NCBI GenBank assembly: GCA_937941765.1
Contig: CALDGQ010000110.1
Coordinates: 1-64,000 of the forward strand
Origin: an uncultured Saprospiraceae bacterium
Lineage (GTDB): Bacteria; Bacteroidota; Bacteroidia; Chitinophagales; Saprospiraceae
Direction: 5' to 3'
Length of the DNA stretch: 64,000 bases
Below are positions 18,384-28,066 of this stretch, piece after piece. A program made the translations under genes and the position numbers. The notes below the pieces were generated by a model. The model was not told where the DNA came from, made no database searches, and was given only the letters and a program-made list of their open reading frames with translations. How positions within the stretch are numbered: the first letter of the stretch is position 1; each line of letters begins with the position of its first letter.

Positions 18384-18452
18384 TTTTGTTCAGGCGACTT
18401 TAGTCGCCTTTTTAAATGTCAGGAAACGGCGACTGAAGTCGCCGGAACAAAA
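18384..18452. repeat. Compound palindrome with GGCGACT/AGTCGCC arms
   Basis: TTTTGTTCAGGCGACTTTAGTCGCC (18384-18408) pairs with GGCGACTGAAGTCGCCGGAACAAAA (18428-18452), and each arm is itself a palindrome. A single related half (GGCGGCTGAAGTCGC) occurs at 48547. Non-coding. Confidence 0.7.
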
Positions 18453-18484
18453 AATCTGCAGCTGAATAATTTCAACTGCAGATT
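18447..18484 (-). terminator. Intrinsic terminator of the M4 peptidase gene
   Basis: AATCTGCAG...TGAA and TTCA...CTGCAGATT form a 14-bp nearly perfect stem. On the minus strand it is followed by TTTTTTGTTC. It lies ~50 bp beyond the stop at 18535. Confidence 0.75.
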
Positions 18485-18534
18485 TATTATCCTTATTCTA
18501 TAAGGTTCTTTGGCGGGAGCCAAAACCAACCCAG

Positions 18535-21500
18535 CTAGTACTTCACCACCTTCTGAGCAACCATCTGATCACCAGAAGTCATGCGAACTATATATGTTCC
18601 AGCAGCATATTCTTTTAATGAAATTTGGATGGTATTCATACCAACATTGGTTGTCAATGTATTGTTGTAAATTTCTTTTCCAAACATATCAACGACTTCG
18701 ATTGTTGCATCTTTAGCATCTTTTGTTGCAAACTCAATAGACACTTCACTTTGAGTTGGATTTGGATAAATGTTGAAGTCAATTGCTTCTACTAATGGCG
18801 TTTCTGTATCCACCATCACATCTCTTTCTCCAATTGAAAACCAAACACCCCATTTACCACCACCGACTAAGACTGCTGCTGAATTAGCAACACCAGTAAT
18901 TTTATCATTTTGCAAATCAACTATACCTAACACATCATCTCCGTTTGAATCCTGCGCATCGAAAATTACTTTGTCATCACTCTTCGAATAATTTGGATAG
19001 CCTAACTGCCCGTTTTGAAATATTGTTCCAGTTTTACCTGTTTCAATATTTGCACCCATCACTGCGTAGGTATCATTTGCAAAATCAAAGTAATCATAAG
19101 CTATAATGTAAGGCGAGTTTTTGGAATAGGTTGCGTTTCCAACACTCACTCCTTCTGGCAATCCAGAGAATAATTTAGAAACATTACCAGAAGCAAAGTT
19201 ATTAGTGCCTGGATTCCAAACTTGAACAAAACTTACATCCCACCACTCAATTTCATCACCTTGATTACTTGTAATTTGATTGTTGGCATCATACATAATT
19301 TCTACACCATTGAAATCAAACTCCATGGCATCGGCATACAATACATCACCTGTTGAAATTCCTTCTGTAAAGGTTGGATTATATAATTCGAATGATGCCC
19401 AATCAGAAACATTGAAATCGAAAACATGAATGTAATTTTCCAATTGATCTTCTAAAGCAGCAATACGATTTCCATCTTTTGAAATGATTACATTTCTCCA
19501 AATTGGATCGTCTTGTATGGAGTACTCATCTATTGTATTGTTATCCCAATCTATTGAAATCGCATATAGTTTTTTATCCGCCCCAACAAACACAAAAGCA
19601 CTTCCATCATCGGTAACACTTGGTTTACTTAAGATATCAGAACTAGTTAACGGGTTTCCGTTAGGTGTTAACGTGCCATCTGTATTCGCTAAATAAATTG
19701 CGCTTAAATTAGCATCTGTTAACAATATGTAGTCTTCACCTGGATTTGTTTGTACATCTTCTTCATAATTGTTGCTCGCCCCAGCTCCAATCCCCACCGC
19801 ACTAAATGCATTGGCTACTGAATTTTGCTCTGCAGAACCCGCTCCATGTATATCTGCAGCTGATTGCAAAATTGCATTTCTACAATCTATAAATTGAGAA
19901 GAAGCTGTCAAATAATTGACCAGTGCACGATAATAAATCTGCTCTGCTTTATCTTTCCCAATTGCATTAGCAACTAAGTAGTACGCCTTGTTAGGAATTC
20001 CACTATTGATATGTACGCCTCCATTATCTTGATTACCGGTGTACATTTCATTGACGTGATCTGGTTGCCATCCTGGATCTCCTAATTGTGTTCCACCATT
20101 GTGCGGATTCGACATATCACGAATTGCTCCATTTGGAAAAATTGATGGATTGGAAACATCCTCTCCTACTTTCCAATTAGTTCGATCAATCATAGCTCCA
20201 AAAATATCCGCAAACGATTCGTTCAATGCTCCTGGTTGACTTTGATATTCCAAATTCGCAGTACCTTGAACCACACCGTGAGACATTTCGTGTCCTGCTA
20301 CATCCAATGCTTTTGGCAAAGGAGAAGTAAACGCTTGGTTTCCATTTCCATAAAACATGGCAGCTCCGTTCCAAAATGCATTGTCCATATCAGAACCATT
20401 TTCATCAGCAACATTGATTAAAGAAATAATATTCCCGCCAGAACCATTGATAGAATTTCTGCCAAACGTATCTTCAAAATATTGATATGCCAATCCACCA
20501 TTGTGATGTGCAGAAACAGCTGTTGGATTATTCCAATTATTGCTTCCAGAAGAAATAACCTCGTAATTGAAGTTTGAATTCCCAGGATAAGTATTCTGTG
20601 CATCTATTGTTACAATCATCCCTACTGGATCAGAAGGAACTTGAGATTGCCCAGCATTGTACATATTTCTTGAACCATCAAATAAATAGTAGTTACCTGA
20701 TTGTTCGAAAGTATTCAACAACACATTATTGCCATGAAGGTCTGTTGCATTGGCTGTTGTTGGTCCAAACATAAAACTATTTACCGTTGGAATCGCTGGT
20801 GCTTCTTTTTCTGTATGGTGTCCATTACAAGTTGCATGGTCGTGCAAATCATGATTGTGGAACTTGCATACATGCGTATATTTGTTGATAATTTCTCCAG
20901 AATTTGCATCCACAAAATATTCCCAACGATCAATTATGTTTGAGAAAATTGTGATGTGCCATGCTAGTTTTTCTTGATCAATTTTATAGTTATGATGATA
21001 GATAACCAACTTTGAAGTCACTTGATCCATGTTTAACAAATCCGTTTCTGCAATTGACAATTCTTTCACAGCAGGAAGATCTGCTCTTACGATTGATTCA
21101 ACTGCAGCTGCAGATAAAGAAGGTGAAACACTTTCGATCTTAGGTGTTGGATAATATCTTCCATTCAACAAATCTACTTTTTGACCAGTTTTGTGCAAGA
21201 TTACTTGACTACCATGCACTTCTACTCCTTGGAAATATTGCTGCATTTTAATGTGCTGCATTCCTAAATCATCTTGTTGATTGTTGATGATTTGGAATTC
21301 ATCCATTGGCTCTTTGATTTGCATATTTGCTTTGACTTCATTTAAAAAATCATAACACTGTGCATCCAAGTTTTTATTAGCATCCAAATTTTTCAATTCA
21401 CCTTTAATGAAAATCGGTAACCCATTGTCTTCATCAGAAATAATTTGAAGATCAGGATGCTGACGTTGCAAAGCTGGCAATGTCGTAAATTTAGAAATCG

Positions 21501-21672
21501 GTGTTGATCGCAAAGGCTTCGCTGAAGTCGCATCAACATTCAAAAAATTGGTAACTGGAGCTAATTCGAAATTTCGCTGTTCCCTAGTTGTATTGTTATC
21601 AACTGATTTGAATTGTGCAAACGCTTGCATCGAAAAGCAGACGATAACTAATGTTGTAATTATTTGCTTCAT
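18535..21672 (-). CDS. Secreted M4 (thermolysin-like) metallopeptidase with T9SS sorting domain
   Basis: Extracellular zinc endopeptidase of 1045 residues. A signal peptide (ITTLVIVCFSMQAFAQ) precedes an FTP/PepSY-type propeptide (~50-270) that normally acts as inhibitor and chaperone. The M4 catalytic domain has VAGHEMSHGVVQG near 463 (HEXXH zinc ligands and catalytic Glu), the third ligand in ALNESFADIFG ~20 residues later, and the conserved His in DNGGVHINSGIPNKA. A ~300-residue beta-propeller-like region follows, then a C-terminal type A T9SS domain (FNIYPNPTQSEVSI ... AAGTYIVRM). The upstream lipoprotein gene overlaps its start (TAATG), so the two are cotranscribed. Confidence 0.94.
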   Translation of the reverse strand: MKQIITTLVIVCFSMQAFAQFKSVDNNTTREQRNFELAPVTNFLNVDATSAKPLRSTPISKFTTLPALQRQHPDLQIISDEDNGLPIFIKGELKNLDANKNLDAQCYDFLNEVKANMQIKEPMDEFQIINNQQDDLGMQHIKMQQYFQGVEVHGSQVILHKTGQKVDLLNGRYYPTPKIESVSPSLSAAAVESIVRADLPAVKELSIAETDLLNMDQVTSKLVIYHHNYKIDQEKLAWHITIFSNIIDRWEYFVDANSGEIINKYTHVCKFHNHDLHDHATCNGHHTEKEAPAIPTVNSFMFGPTTANATDLHGNNVLLNTFEQSGNYYLFDGSRNMYNAGQSQVPSDPVGMIVTIDAQNTYPGNSNFNYEVISSGSNNWNNPTAVSAHHNGGLAYQYFEDTFGRNSINGSGGNIISLINVADENGSDMDNAFWNGAAMFYGNGNQAFTSPLPKALDVAGHEMSHGVVQGTANLEYQSQPGALNESFADIFGAMIDRTNWKVGEDVSNPSIFPNGAIRDMSNPHNGGTQLGDPGWQPDHVNEMYTGNQDNGGVHINSGIPNKAYYLVANAIGKDKAEQIYYRALVNYLTASSQFIDCRNAILQSAADIHGAGSAEQNSVANAFSAVGIGAGASNNYEEDVQTNPGEDYILLTDANLSAIYLANTDGTLTPNGNPLTSSDILSKPSVTDDGSAFVFVGADKKLYAISIDWDNNTIDEYSIQDDPIWRNVIISKDGNRIAALEDQLENYIHVFDFNVSDWASFELYNPTFTEGISTGDVLYADAMEFDFNGVEIMYDANNQITSNQGDEIEWWDVSFVQVWNPGTNNFASGNVSKLFSGLPEGVSVGNATYSKNSPYIIAYDYFDFANDTYAVMGANIETGKTGTIFQNGQLGYPNYSKSDDKVIFDAQDSNGDDVLGIVDLQNDKITGVANSAAVLVGGGKWGVWFSIGERDVMVDTETPLVEAIDFNIYPNPTQSEVSIEFATKDAKDATIEVVDMFGKEIYNNTLTTNVGMNTIQISLKEYAAGTYIVRMTSGDQMVAQKVVKY

Positions 21673-22106
21673 TATTTCGTGTTTTTATTATCGAGAGGAA
21701 GCCTCTTTAATTCATGAAAAAATTCTTTGATGTCGCCAGAAATGGGGTCTTCTTTTTTTCCCCAAGTGACTCTATTGGTATGATCGGTTGTTGTGACTTC
21801 TATATAATGCGAATAATTGTCTGGTTCTTTAAAGTCCATTGTTGACAATTTTAAAGCTTCACATTTTTCGAATAAAGTTTTTGCTTGTTTTTTCGTGATC
21901 GATTCTAGTTCGATCATTTTATTCCCTGGTTGTTGTTTTTCAAATAATTGTCCGTTTTTTAACAAGACATATTCTGAATAAATCCCACTAAAACCACCTC
22001 CACTTCCAAAAGTTATTTTTTCTTCTGGAATTTCTGAAGAAGTATATTTTTTAGTACAACATGAAAAAATCAGGCTAAATACGATTAACGTAACTACGTT
22101 TTTCAT
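21672..22106 (-). CDS. Small lipoprotein coupled to the M4 peptidase gene
   Basis: A 144-residue protein with a lipoprotein signal (VVTLIVFSLIFSCCTKK; lipidated Cys near residue 16). The rest is a soluble domain containing FGSGGGFSGIYSEYVLLKNGQLFEK, which recalls small Bacteroidota lipoproteins found in many copies. I do not recognise a named family with certainty. The stop codon overlaps the M4 peptidase ATG, so translation is probably coupled. A role in handling or inhibiting the protease is a guess from position only. Confidence 0.75.
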   Translation of the reverse strand: MKNVVTLIVFSLIFSCCTKKYTSSEIPEEKITFGSGGGFSGIYSEYVLLKNGQLFEKQQPGNKMIELESITKKQAKTLFEKCEALKLSTMDFKEPDNYSHYIEVTTTDHTNRVTWGKKEDPISGDIKEFFHELKRLPLDNKNTK

Positions 22107-22241
22107 TAAAAGATTTTTGATTTTTGAAATAGTGCTAGAATCTGTAATAGATAATATGCTTTGCTACAATATTATAGGTGTGAAGATAAAAGATTCTCAT
22201 CTATTAAACGGAGGGAAATATGTATTTAAGTTAACGTAACG

Positions 22242-23267
22242 TTATTTTTCGCGCTGCATTAATTCATCAGATATGCTTTTTAACAATATTTTGCGGTCTG
22301 ATGCTACGTTTACTTTTTCTAGAGAGACCATTGCTTGTCGATAATAATCGTTCAATAATTGGGTCGCTTCGTTTTGTATATCTAATCCTTCAAAAATAGT
22401 GCGAACTTTATCAATCTTATCGGCTTCTAAAATATCTGTTTGGTTAAAAAGAGATTTTAATGCTTGTTCTGTATGCATATCTGCTTTTTCAAATGATCGC
22501 GCAACTAAGTAAGTCTTTTTGTTTTGTAGGATATCACCTCCTACCTTTTTCCCAAATTTTTCCGGATCTCCAAAAGTATCTAATATGTCATCTTGCAGTT
22601 GAAAAGCGATGCCAATTTTACGACCAAAATCATCTAATAACAATGCATCTTCGCTACTTGCACCACCAATCACAGCACCCATTTGCAAAGCACCCCCCAA
22701 AAGGGCTGCGGTCTTCTTTTCAATCATATCGATATATTCTGAAATTGTGACGGTATCCTGTGTTTCAAAATTAATATCATATTGCTGTCCTTCACAAACT
22801 TCGATAGCCACTTTATTGAAAATATCTACGAGCTGAATTGCCAACGCACCGTCATAAGATTTAATGAGCTTATTATAACAATGAATTAACATCACATCGC
22901 CAGATAGGATTCCTGTATTCACATCATACTTTTCATGAACTGTTTGCTTACCTCTTCTCAGTGGAGCAACATCCATGATATCATCGTGTACTAAGCTGAA
23001 ATTATGAAACAATTCTGCAACAAAAGCGGCAGGTAAAGCAGGTGCTATATCTTCTTTAAACATTTGAGTTGCCAACAAGGTCAATAAAGGGCGAATCTGC
23101 TTACCACCCAGATTCATGATATAATTGACCGGTTCGTAAAGGGCTATTGGCGCTTGCTCAAATGTGTTAAGGTTAGCAAAGTTGTGATAAGAGGCTCTTA
23201 ATTGGCTTAGTGTTTGCATTTTAAATAGTTGTAATATGTATGCTGCGTTTTGGTCCTTTTGTGACAA
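22242..23267 (-). CDS. Polyprenyl diphosphate synthase
   Basis: Trans-type isoprenyl diphosphate synthase that elongates allylic diphosphates with IPP for quinone side chains or carotenoids. The first Asp-rich motif is LVHDDIMD, the second is FQLQDDILDTFGD, and GGKQIRPLLTLLA and RRGKQTVHEKYD are also present. The residues ahead of the first Asp motif are ELFHNFSL; no bulky aromatic cluster directly precedes it, so a medium to long product is likely, but chain length cannot be fixed by eye. 341 residues, usual family length. It is separately transcribed from its neighbours. Confidence 0.93.
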   Translation of the reverse strand: MSQKDQNAAYILQLFKMQTLSQLRASYHNFANLNTFEQAPIALYEPVNYIMNLGGKQIRPLLTLLATQMFKEDIAPALPAAFVAELFHNFSLVHDDIMDVAPLRRGKQTVHEKYDVNTGILSGDVMLIHCYNKLIKSYDGALAIQLVDIFNKVAIEVCEGQQYDINFETQDTVTISEYIDMIEKKTAALLGGALQMGAVIGGASSEDALLLDDFGRKIGIAFQLQDDILDTFGDPEKFGKKVGGDILQNKKTYLVARSFEKADMHTEQALKSLFNQTDILEADKIDKVRTIFEGLDIQNEATQLLNDYYRQAMVSLEKVNVASDRKILLKSISDELMQREK

Positions 23268-23525
23268 TGATAATTTATCAATTAAATTTTGGATGTTTTG
23301 GGCATCTTTTCCAAGAAATACATATATTTATTTGATTATCATTCAACTACAATAGATAATAAACTTTAATATCCCATTTTAATCTATTATCAACCCATTT
23401 TGGACCAAAATAATTAAAGGAATTTATAACTCGAAGCTAAAAGTATTTTCGTAGTTCCTTAGGTATACATTCAAATAAATTTATCAAATCGATAGATATT
23501 TTGATAACCTAAAATTATTTAACAA

Positions 23526-23957
23526 GTGAAAGTATTATTAGTTGAAGATAACCCAGGAGATGTTAGACTAACTCAGGAAGCATTCAAGGTCCAAGGATCT
23601 GATATTGAGTTGAAAGTCGCGATGGATGGGATGGAAGCACTCAAATTTTTAAAGAAAGAAGATGAGTTTGTAAATGAAGAAACACCAGATCTAATTCTGC
23701 TTGATCTTAATTTACCCAAAAGAGATGGCCGAGAAGTCTTAACAGTAATCAAAACCGATGAACATCTGCGCCGTATCCCGGTTGTGATTTTGACAACCAG
23801 TAATGCGGAACAAGATATTTTGAAAAGCTACAACTTGCACGTGAATTGTTATATCAACAAACCAGTTGATTTTGACACATTCGCTGATATCATTCAAAAG
23901 ATTGATGAATTTTGGCTGAAGACCGCGATTTTACCGCCAAATCTTCAGGAGATGTAA
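23526..23957 (+). CDS. Single-domain response regulator (Rcp1-like)
   Basis: A 143-residue stand-alone receiver beginning with GTG: VLLVEDNPGDVRLTQEAF. The phospho-acceptor Asp lies in LILLDLNLPKRDG near 60, the Thr switch in VVILTTSN and the Lys in CYINKPVDF. The DNPGDVRL signature is typical of the Rcp1 family that pairs with phytochrome-like or PAS histidine kinases. No output domain. It lies 33 bp before a receiver-PAS protein, almost certainly in one operon; phosphate must come from another kinase because that neighbour looks catalytically dead. Confidence 0.93.
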   Translation: MKVLLVEDNPGDVRLTQEAFKVQGSDIELKVAMDGMEALKFLKKEDEFVNEETPDLILLDLNLPKRDGREVLTVIKTDEHLRRIPVVILTTSNAEQDILKSYNLHVNCYINKPVDFDTFADIIQKIDEFWLKTAILPPNLQEM

Positions 23958-23990
23958 TTATTAGAAAAACCCCAAGTACATTATATTTTT

Positions 23991-25937
23991 ATGAACAACT
24001 CGAATAAAGTAAATATTTTACTGATTGAAGATAATCCTGCAGATGTAGAATTATTAAAAATCAGTTTGAAAGATTCTTCGATTAAACACGAACTGTTTCA
24101 CGGAGACACCCTGTTTGAAAGCGTGGATATTGCGACTAATAAAGATATCCAACTGGTACTACTCGATTTGACTTTACCTGATAGCAGTGGTTTTAAGACA
24201 TTGACTTCTTTTTTAGAAAAAGTTGAGAATATTCCTGTAGTGATTTTGACTGGTGTCAATAATGAAATCGTAGGAAATCAAGCGATCAAAGCAGGTGCTC
24301 AGGATTTTTTGGTTAAAGGTCAATTCGATGGGAAATTGCTAGGAAGAACCATTCGTTATTCATTGCATCGTTTCAATTCTCAACTAAAATTGGAAAATGC
24401 TTTGACTGATCTGGAGTTGAGTAAAAAGAAATATATTGAAGCGCAAGAAATGGCGCATTTCGGAAACTGGGAAATGGATATTGTTTCTAACCAAATGAGT
24501 TGGACGAAGGAGGTTTTTAAAATTTTCGGATTTCAACCTAACAGTATAAGCCCTACCCTCTCTGATTATCTAGGCTATGTACATAAAGATGACAAGGTAG
24601 CAGTTGAACAGTTTTTTGAAGCAGCTGCAAAGGATGGAAAACAGCATCAAGTTGAACACAAAATTGTGGTCTCTGGTCACATGATTCGTTATGTTGCATT
24701 GAGAGCTAAAGTGCGTTTTGAAGAGATTACTGGCAAGACTGTTTTGGTTGGTGTAATCCAGGATATTTCTGAAAGAAAGATATCAGAACAGTTAATTCTT
24801 GAAAAAAATATATCACAGAAAGCCACGAAGATAAAAGAAGAAGCTATCTCTAATATGAATTTTCATATCCGTACACCGCTTTCTTCTATTATGAATTTTA
24901 CTTACTTAATTGAAAAAACGAGTGTTACCAATCAACAAACTGAAATTATTGGTGGTTTGAAAACCTCTGTTGATGATTTATCTTTGATGGTCAACAATAT
25001 GTTGAATTTTTCTGTTTTGGTTTCTGAAGAAATTAAATTGGAAGAAGAAGATGTTAAGTTGAGCGACAACATTGAAAGTTTCCAAAAAGTAATCGCTATT
25101 AAAGCGGAAAACTATAAAACGAAGACGAACTTTAATTTTGACCAAAACCTTCCTGAAAAAGTAGTTTGCGATCCTAAGAAAATATTACAGCTGCTTTACA
25201 ATCTTTTTGATAGTGCGTTTTTATATGCCAATGAAAAATCTACACTTGAGTTCAACACCACTTCAAAAGGTGCTGATGAAAATTTCAAACTCTGTTTTGA
25301 ATTAAAAACAAACTCAGATATGATTCCAAATGTAAGTTTGGAAGAATTGAAAAAATATAACAAACTAGTTGAGTTTTTCTCTGTCGAAGATTTGGAAGAC
25401 GAAAAGAAATATGAGCTTAGCATTGCCATTATTTTAAAATTAGTCAGTTCGATGAATGGACAATTTGAAATAGACAACACAGTCGATGGTGTTACTTATA
25501 ATGTTGAACTTCCAGTCACTCCAATTAAAAAATTAGTTTTGAAAAATGGCGAAGCACCAGAAGTTCCAGTAAGAGTATTGTTAGTAGAGGATCATTTCCT
25601 AAACCAAATGGCTACTAAAAAAGTATTGACTTCTTGGTCTGAAAACATTTCTGTTGACATTGCCGAAAATGGTTTGATTGGTGTCCAGAAATTCAGAGAA
25701 CACGGCTATGATATCATCATTATGGATATCCAAATGCCTGTCATGAATGGAATTGAAGCCACTGAAAAAATTAGAGAAAACAGTGATGTGCCTATTATTG
25801 CATTGACTGCCAACTCAACAAAACAAGAATCACAAAAATGCTACAATGCTGGCGCCAATGAATATTTGACAAAGCCTTTTAAGCCACAAGATTTATATTC
25901 TCATATAATGTCTTTGTTGGTAGCAGTTGAAAATTAA
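23991..25937 (+). CDS. Receiver-PAS-pseudo histidine kinase-receiver protein
   Basis: 648 residues: receiver 1 (~6-125, VLLDLTLPDSSG with Asp, LVKGQ with Lys), a linker helix, a PAS domain (~155-265), a DHp-like coiled region (~275-345), a HATPase-like region (~390-515) and receiver 2 (~525-645, IIIMDIQMPVMNG, ALTANSTK, YLTKPF). The H-box reads SNMNFHIRTPLS where active kinases have SHEIRTP, so the phospho-accepting His is Phe and a His sits one residue later. The N-box reads YNLFDSAFLY with Ser for the metal-binding Asn. No DxGxG or GxGLGL box is visible. Both receivers look intact. It may be a phosphate sink or scaffold fed by other kinases (inference). Confidence 0.88.
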   Translation: MNNSNKVNILLIEDNPADVELLKISLKDSSIKHELFHGDTLFESVDIATNKDIQLVLLDLTLPDSSGFKTLTSFLEKVENIPVVILTGVNNEIVGNQAIKAGAQDFLVKGQFDGKLLGRTIRYSLHRFNSQLKLENALTDLELSKKKYIEAQEMAHFGNWEMDIVSNQMSWTKEVFKIFGFQPNSISPTLSDYLGYVHKDDKVAVEQFFEAAAKDGKQHQVEHKIVVSGHMIRYVALRAKVRFEEITGKTVLVGVIQDISERKISEQLILEKNISQKATKIKEEAISNMNFHIRTPLSSIMNFTYLIEKTSVTNQQTEIIGGLKTSVDDLSLMVNNMLNFSVLVSEEIKLEEEDVKLSDNIESFQKVIAIKAENYKTKTNFNFDQNLPEKVVCDPKKILQLLYNLFDSAFLYANEKSTLEFNTTSKGADENFKLCFELKTNSDMIPNVSLEELKKYNKLVEFFSVEDLEDEKKYELSIAIILKLVSSMNGQFEIDNTVDGVTYNVELPVTPIKKLVLKNGEAPEVPVRVLLVEDHFLNQMATKKVLTSWSENISVDIAENGLIGVQKFREHGYDIIIMDIQMPVMNGIEATEKIRENSDVPIIALTANSTKQESQKCYNAGANEYLTKPFKPQDLYSHIMSLLVAVEN

Positions 25938-25963
25938 ACCCAAGTAAATAAACAATTTTATTT

Positions 25964-26001
25964 ACTGCCTTGAAGTGAAAGCTTCAAGGCTTTTTTTATT
26001 T
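25964..26001 (+). terminator. Intrinsic terminator of the receiver/pseudokinase operon
   Basis: GCCTTGAAG and CTTCAAGGC form a 9-bp perfect stem followed by TTTTTTTATT, 30 bp after the stop at 25937. Confidence 0.85.
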
Positions 26002-26011
26002 GATCCATCCT

Positions 26012-26098
26012 CTAATCCGCCAATGGCGGATAGGCCCTTCCTTTTAAAAAAAAGGAAGAGGAGCACGCGAGTCATACGTTAGACCAACGAAGTTGGCT
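26012..26098. repeat. Three consecutive short hairpins
   Basis: TCCGCCAATGGCGGA, CTTCCTTTTAAAAAAAAGGAAG and CCAACGAAGTTGG follow one another. Between them lies GAGGAGCACGCGAGTCATACG, related to the apical motif of the longer palindromes. Non-coding spacer before the amidohydrolase gene. Confidence 0.55.
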
Positions 26099-26120
26099 TA
26101 ATCGACTCAATCAAAAAGCT

Positions 26121-26128
26121 TATTTTTG
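26121..26128 (+). promoter_or_regulatory. -7 promoter box of the amidohydrolase gene
   Basis: TATTTTTG matches TAnnTTTG and lies 15 bp before the ATG at 26143, implying a very short leader. Moderate support in AT-rich DNA. Confidence 0.35.
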
Positions 26129-26142
26129 AGAAAAAACACCAA

Positions 26143-27861
26143 ATGAAATATCCATTTCTTTCTCTCCTGCTTCTAACTGCGTTTTTCATTTCTTGCGATT
26201 CTGATAATTCGAAAGACACCGCATTCGCAGATGTCATTATTAAAAATGGGGTTGTTGCGACGATGAATACAGCTTCGCCAACCGCCAAATCAATCGCCAT
26301 AAAAGATGGTCGAATTCTTAAAGTATTAGCGGATGAAGAATTCAGTTCTTTAGTTGGACCTAAAACAAAAACCATTGATGCGAAAGGAAATTTTGTAATG
26401 CCCGGCTTCATTGAAGGACATGGACATTTTAGCGGATTGGGAAAAAGTTTAATCAATCTAAATTTTTTAAAATCAAAAAATTGGAATGAAATTGTTAGTC
26501 AAGTGAAAACTGCTGCCAAAACTGCCAAACCGGGAGAATGGATTGAAGGTCGTGGTTGGCATCAAGAAAAATGGGATAAAAAACTAGATCGACAAATTCA
26601 TGGCTACCCATATCATGATGAATTAAGTGCTGTTTCTCCTGACAATCCAGTTGTTTTATATCATGCAAGTGGCCACGCTCTTTTTGCAAATGAAAAAGCG
26701 ATGCAGTTGGTTGGTATCACAAAAGAAACACCTGACTTGGAAGGTGGGGAAATCGTAAAAGATGTAAGCGGACAACCGATTGGTGTTTTTGAAGAAAGAG
26801 CAATGACCCCATTTAAAGATGCTTATGATGAATACTTGGAAAGTATCTCGGAAGAAGAGAAATATGCTGTTTGGAAAAAAGGAATTGACTTAGCGGAAGC
26901 TGACTGTTTGAAAAAAGGAGTCACTTCATTTCAAGATGCTGGTTCCACTTTTCTTGAGATTGATAGATATGAAAAATTGGCCAAAGAAAAAGATTTAGAC
27001 ATTCGATTGTGGGTCATGATTCGACATAGTTACGAAGAGATGAAAGGGAAGCTTACCAAATTTCCAATCATAGATATCGGTGATCATTACTTAACCGTGC
27101 GTGCAGTTAAATCTGAAGTGGATGGTGCATTAGGTGCATTTGGCGCTTGGTTATTGAAGCCGTATAATGACAAACCTAATTTTTCTGGACAAAATACAAC
27201 ACCTATTCCAGAGGTGAAAAATATTGGTGAACTGGCAATGCAAAATGATTTACAATTTTGTGTACATGCCATTGGAGATCGTGCGAACCGTGTTGTATTA
27301 AATATTTTTGAAGAACAATTTAATACTAATACGGATAAAAAAGATTTGAGGTGGCGGATCGAACATGCACAACATTTGGACCCAGCTGATATTCCACGTT
27401 TTAAAAAATTGGAGGTGATCGCTTCCATGCAAGGAATTCATTGTACGTCTGATGCACTTTTTGTTGAAAAAAGATTGGGAGCGGAACGATCTAAAAAAGG
27501 AGCTTATCCTTGGCGCTCTTTATTGGATGCTGGTGTTGTCATTGCCAATGGCACAGATGCTCCTGTTGAAGATGTCGATCCGATACAAAGTTTTTATGCT
27601 TCCGTTACAAGAAAGCGTGCTGACTCAGGTTTTGAATTTTTTGAAGAGCAGAAAATGACGAGAATGGAGGGACTGCATTCTTATACTTTAGGGAATGCAT
27701 TTGCCGCTTTTGAGGAAAAACAAAAAGGATCTATTGAAGTTGGAAAATTAGCAGACATTGTTATTCTTTCTAACAATTTATTGACTTGTAAGGATGAGGA
27801 AATTTTGGGAACGAAGGTATTGTATACCATTGTAGGTGGGGAGGTTCGGTTTGAATTGTAA
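26143..27861 (+). CDS. Amidohydrolase (YtcJ-like) lipoprotein
   Basis: A lipoprotein signal (LLLLTAFFISCDSDN, lipidated Cys near 18) is followed by an amidohydrolase-3 family metal-dependent hydrolase. The N-terminal barrel strand is ADVIIKNGVVATMN, the metal motif is GFIEGHGHFSGLG near 88-100, and further ligands lie in FCVHAIGDRANR and RIEHAQHL. The catalytic Asp lies in VIANGTDAPVEDVDP. The C-terminal strand GSIEVGKLADIVIL closes the composite domain. 572 residues, normal for the family. The substrate is unknown (members hydrolyse N-acyl or formamide groups). It acts in the periplasm or at the outer membrane. Single gene behind its own promoter. Confidence 0.92.
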   Translation: MKYPFLSLLLLTAFFISCDSDNSKDTAFADVIIKNGVVATMNTASPTAKSIAIKDGRILKVLADEEFSSLVGPKTKTIDAKGNFVMPGFIEGHGHFSGLGKSLINLNFLKSKNWNEIVSQVKTAAKTAKPGEWIEGRGWHQEKWDKKLDRQIHGYPYHDELSAVSPDNPVVLYHASGHALFANEKAMQLVGITKETPDLEGGEIVKDVSGQPIGVFEERAMTPFKDAYDEYLESISEEEKYAVWKKGIDLAEADCLKKGVTSFQDAGSTFLEIDRYEKLAKEKDLDIRLWVMIRHSYEEMKGKLTKFPIIDIGDHYLTVRAVKSEVDGALGAFGAWLLKPYNDKPNFSGQNTTPIPEVKNIGELAMQNDLQFCVHAIGDRANRVVLNIFEEQFNTNTDKKDLRWRIEHAQHLDPADIPRFKKLEVIASMQGIHCTSDALFVEKRLGAERSKKGAYPWRSLLDAGVVIANGTDAPVEDVDPIQSFYASVTRKRADSGFEFFEEQKMTRMEGLHSYTLGNAFAAFEEKQKGSIEVGKLADIVILSNNLLTCKDEEILGTKVLYTIVGGEVRFEL

Positions 27862-27995
27862 TTATAAAATTTAAGCTGAAGATTTTTTGAACCGCAGAAT
27901 ATCCCTGTCTAGCTGTAGCCAGATCAGACAAGCAACCGCAGAATGTCGAATTTCGATATTCATCTAGCGTCAATAGAACAAATTACTCCCATCAT

Positions 27996-28038
27996 AAAAA
28001 AAGAGATTACTCCCATTAAGAAGTAACCTCTCTTGATC
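27996..28038 (-). terminator. Intrinsic terminator of the CBS-domain gene
   Basis: AGAGATTACT and AAGTAACCTCTCT form a stem with one bulged position. On the minus strand it is followed by a run of seven T. It lies ~30 bp beyond the stop at 28067. Confidence 0.7.
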
Positions 28039-28066
28039 AATTTTCAGGATCCCAAAGAGATGATTT

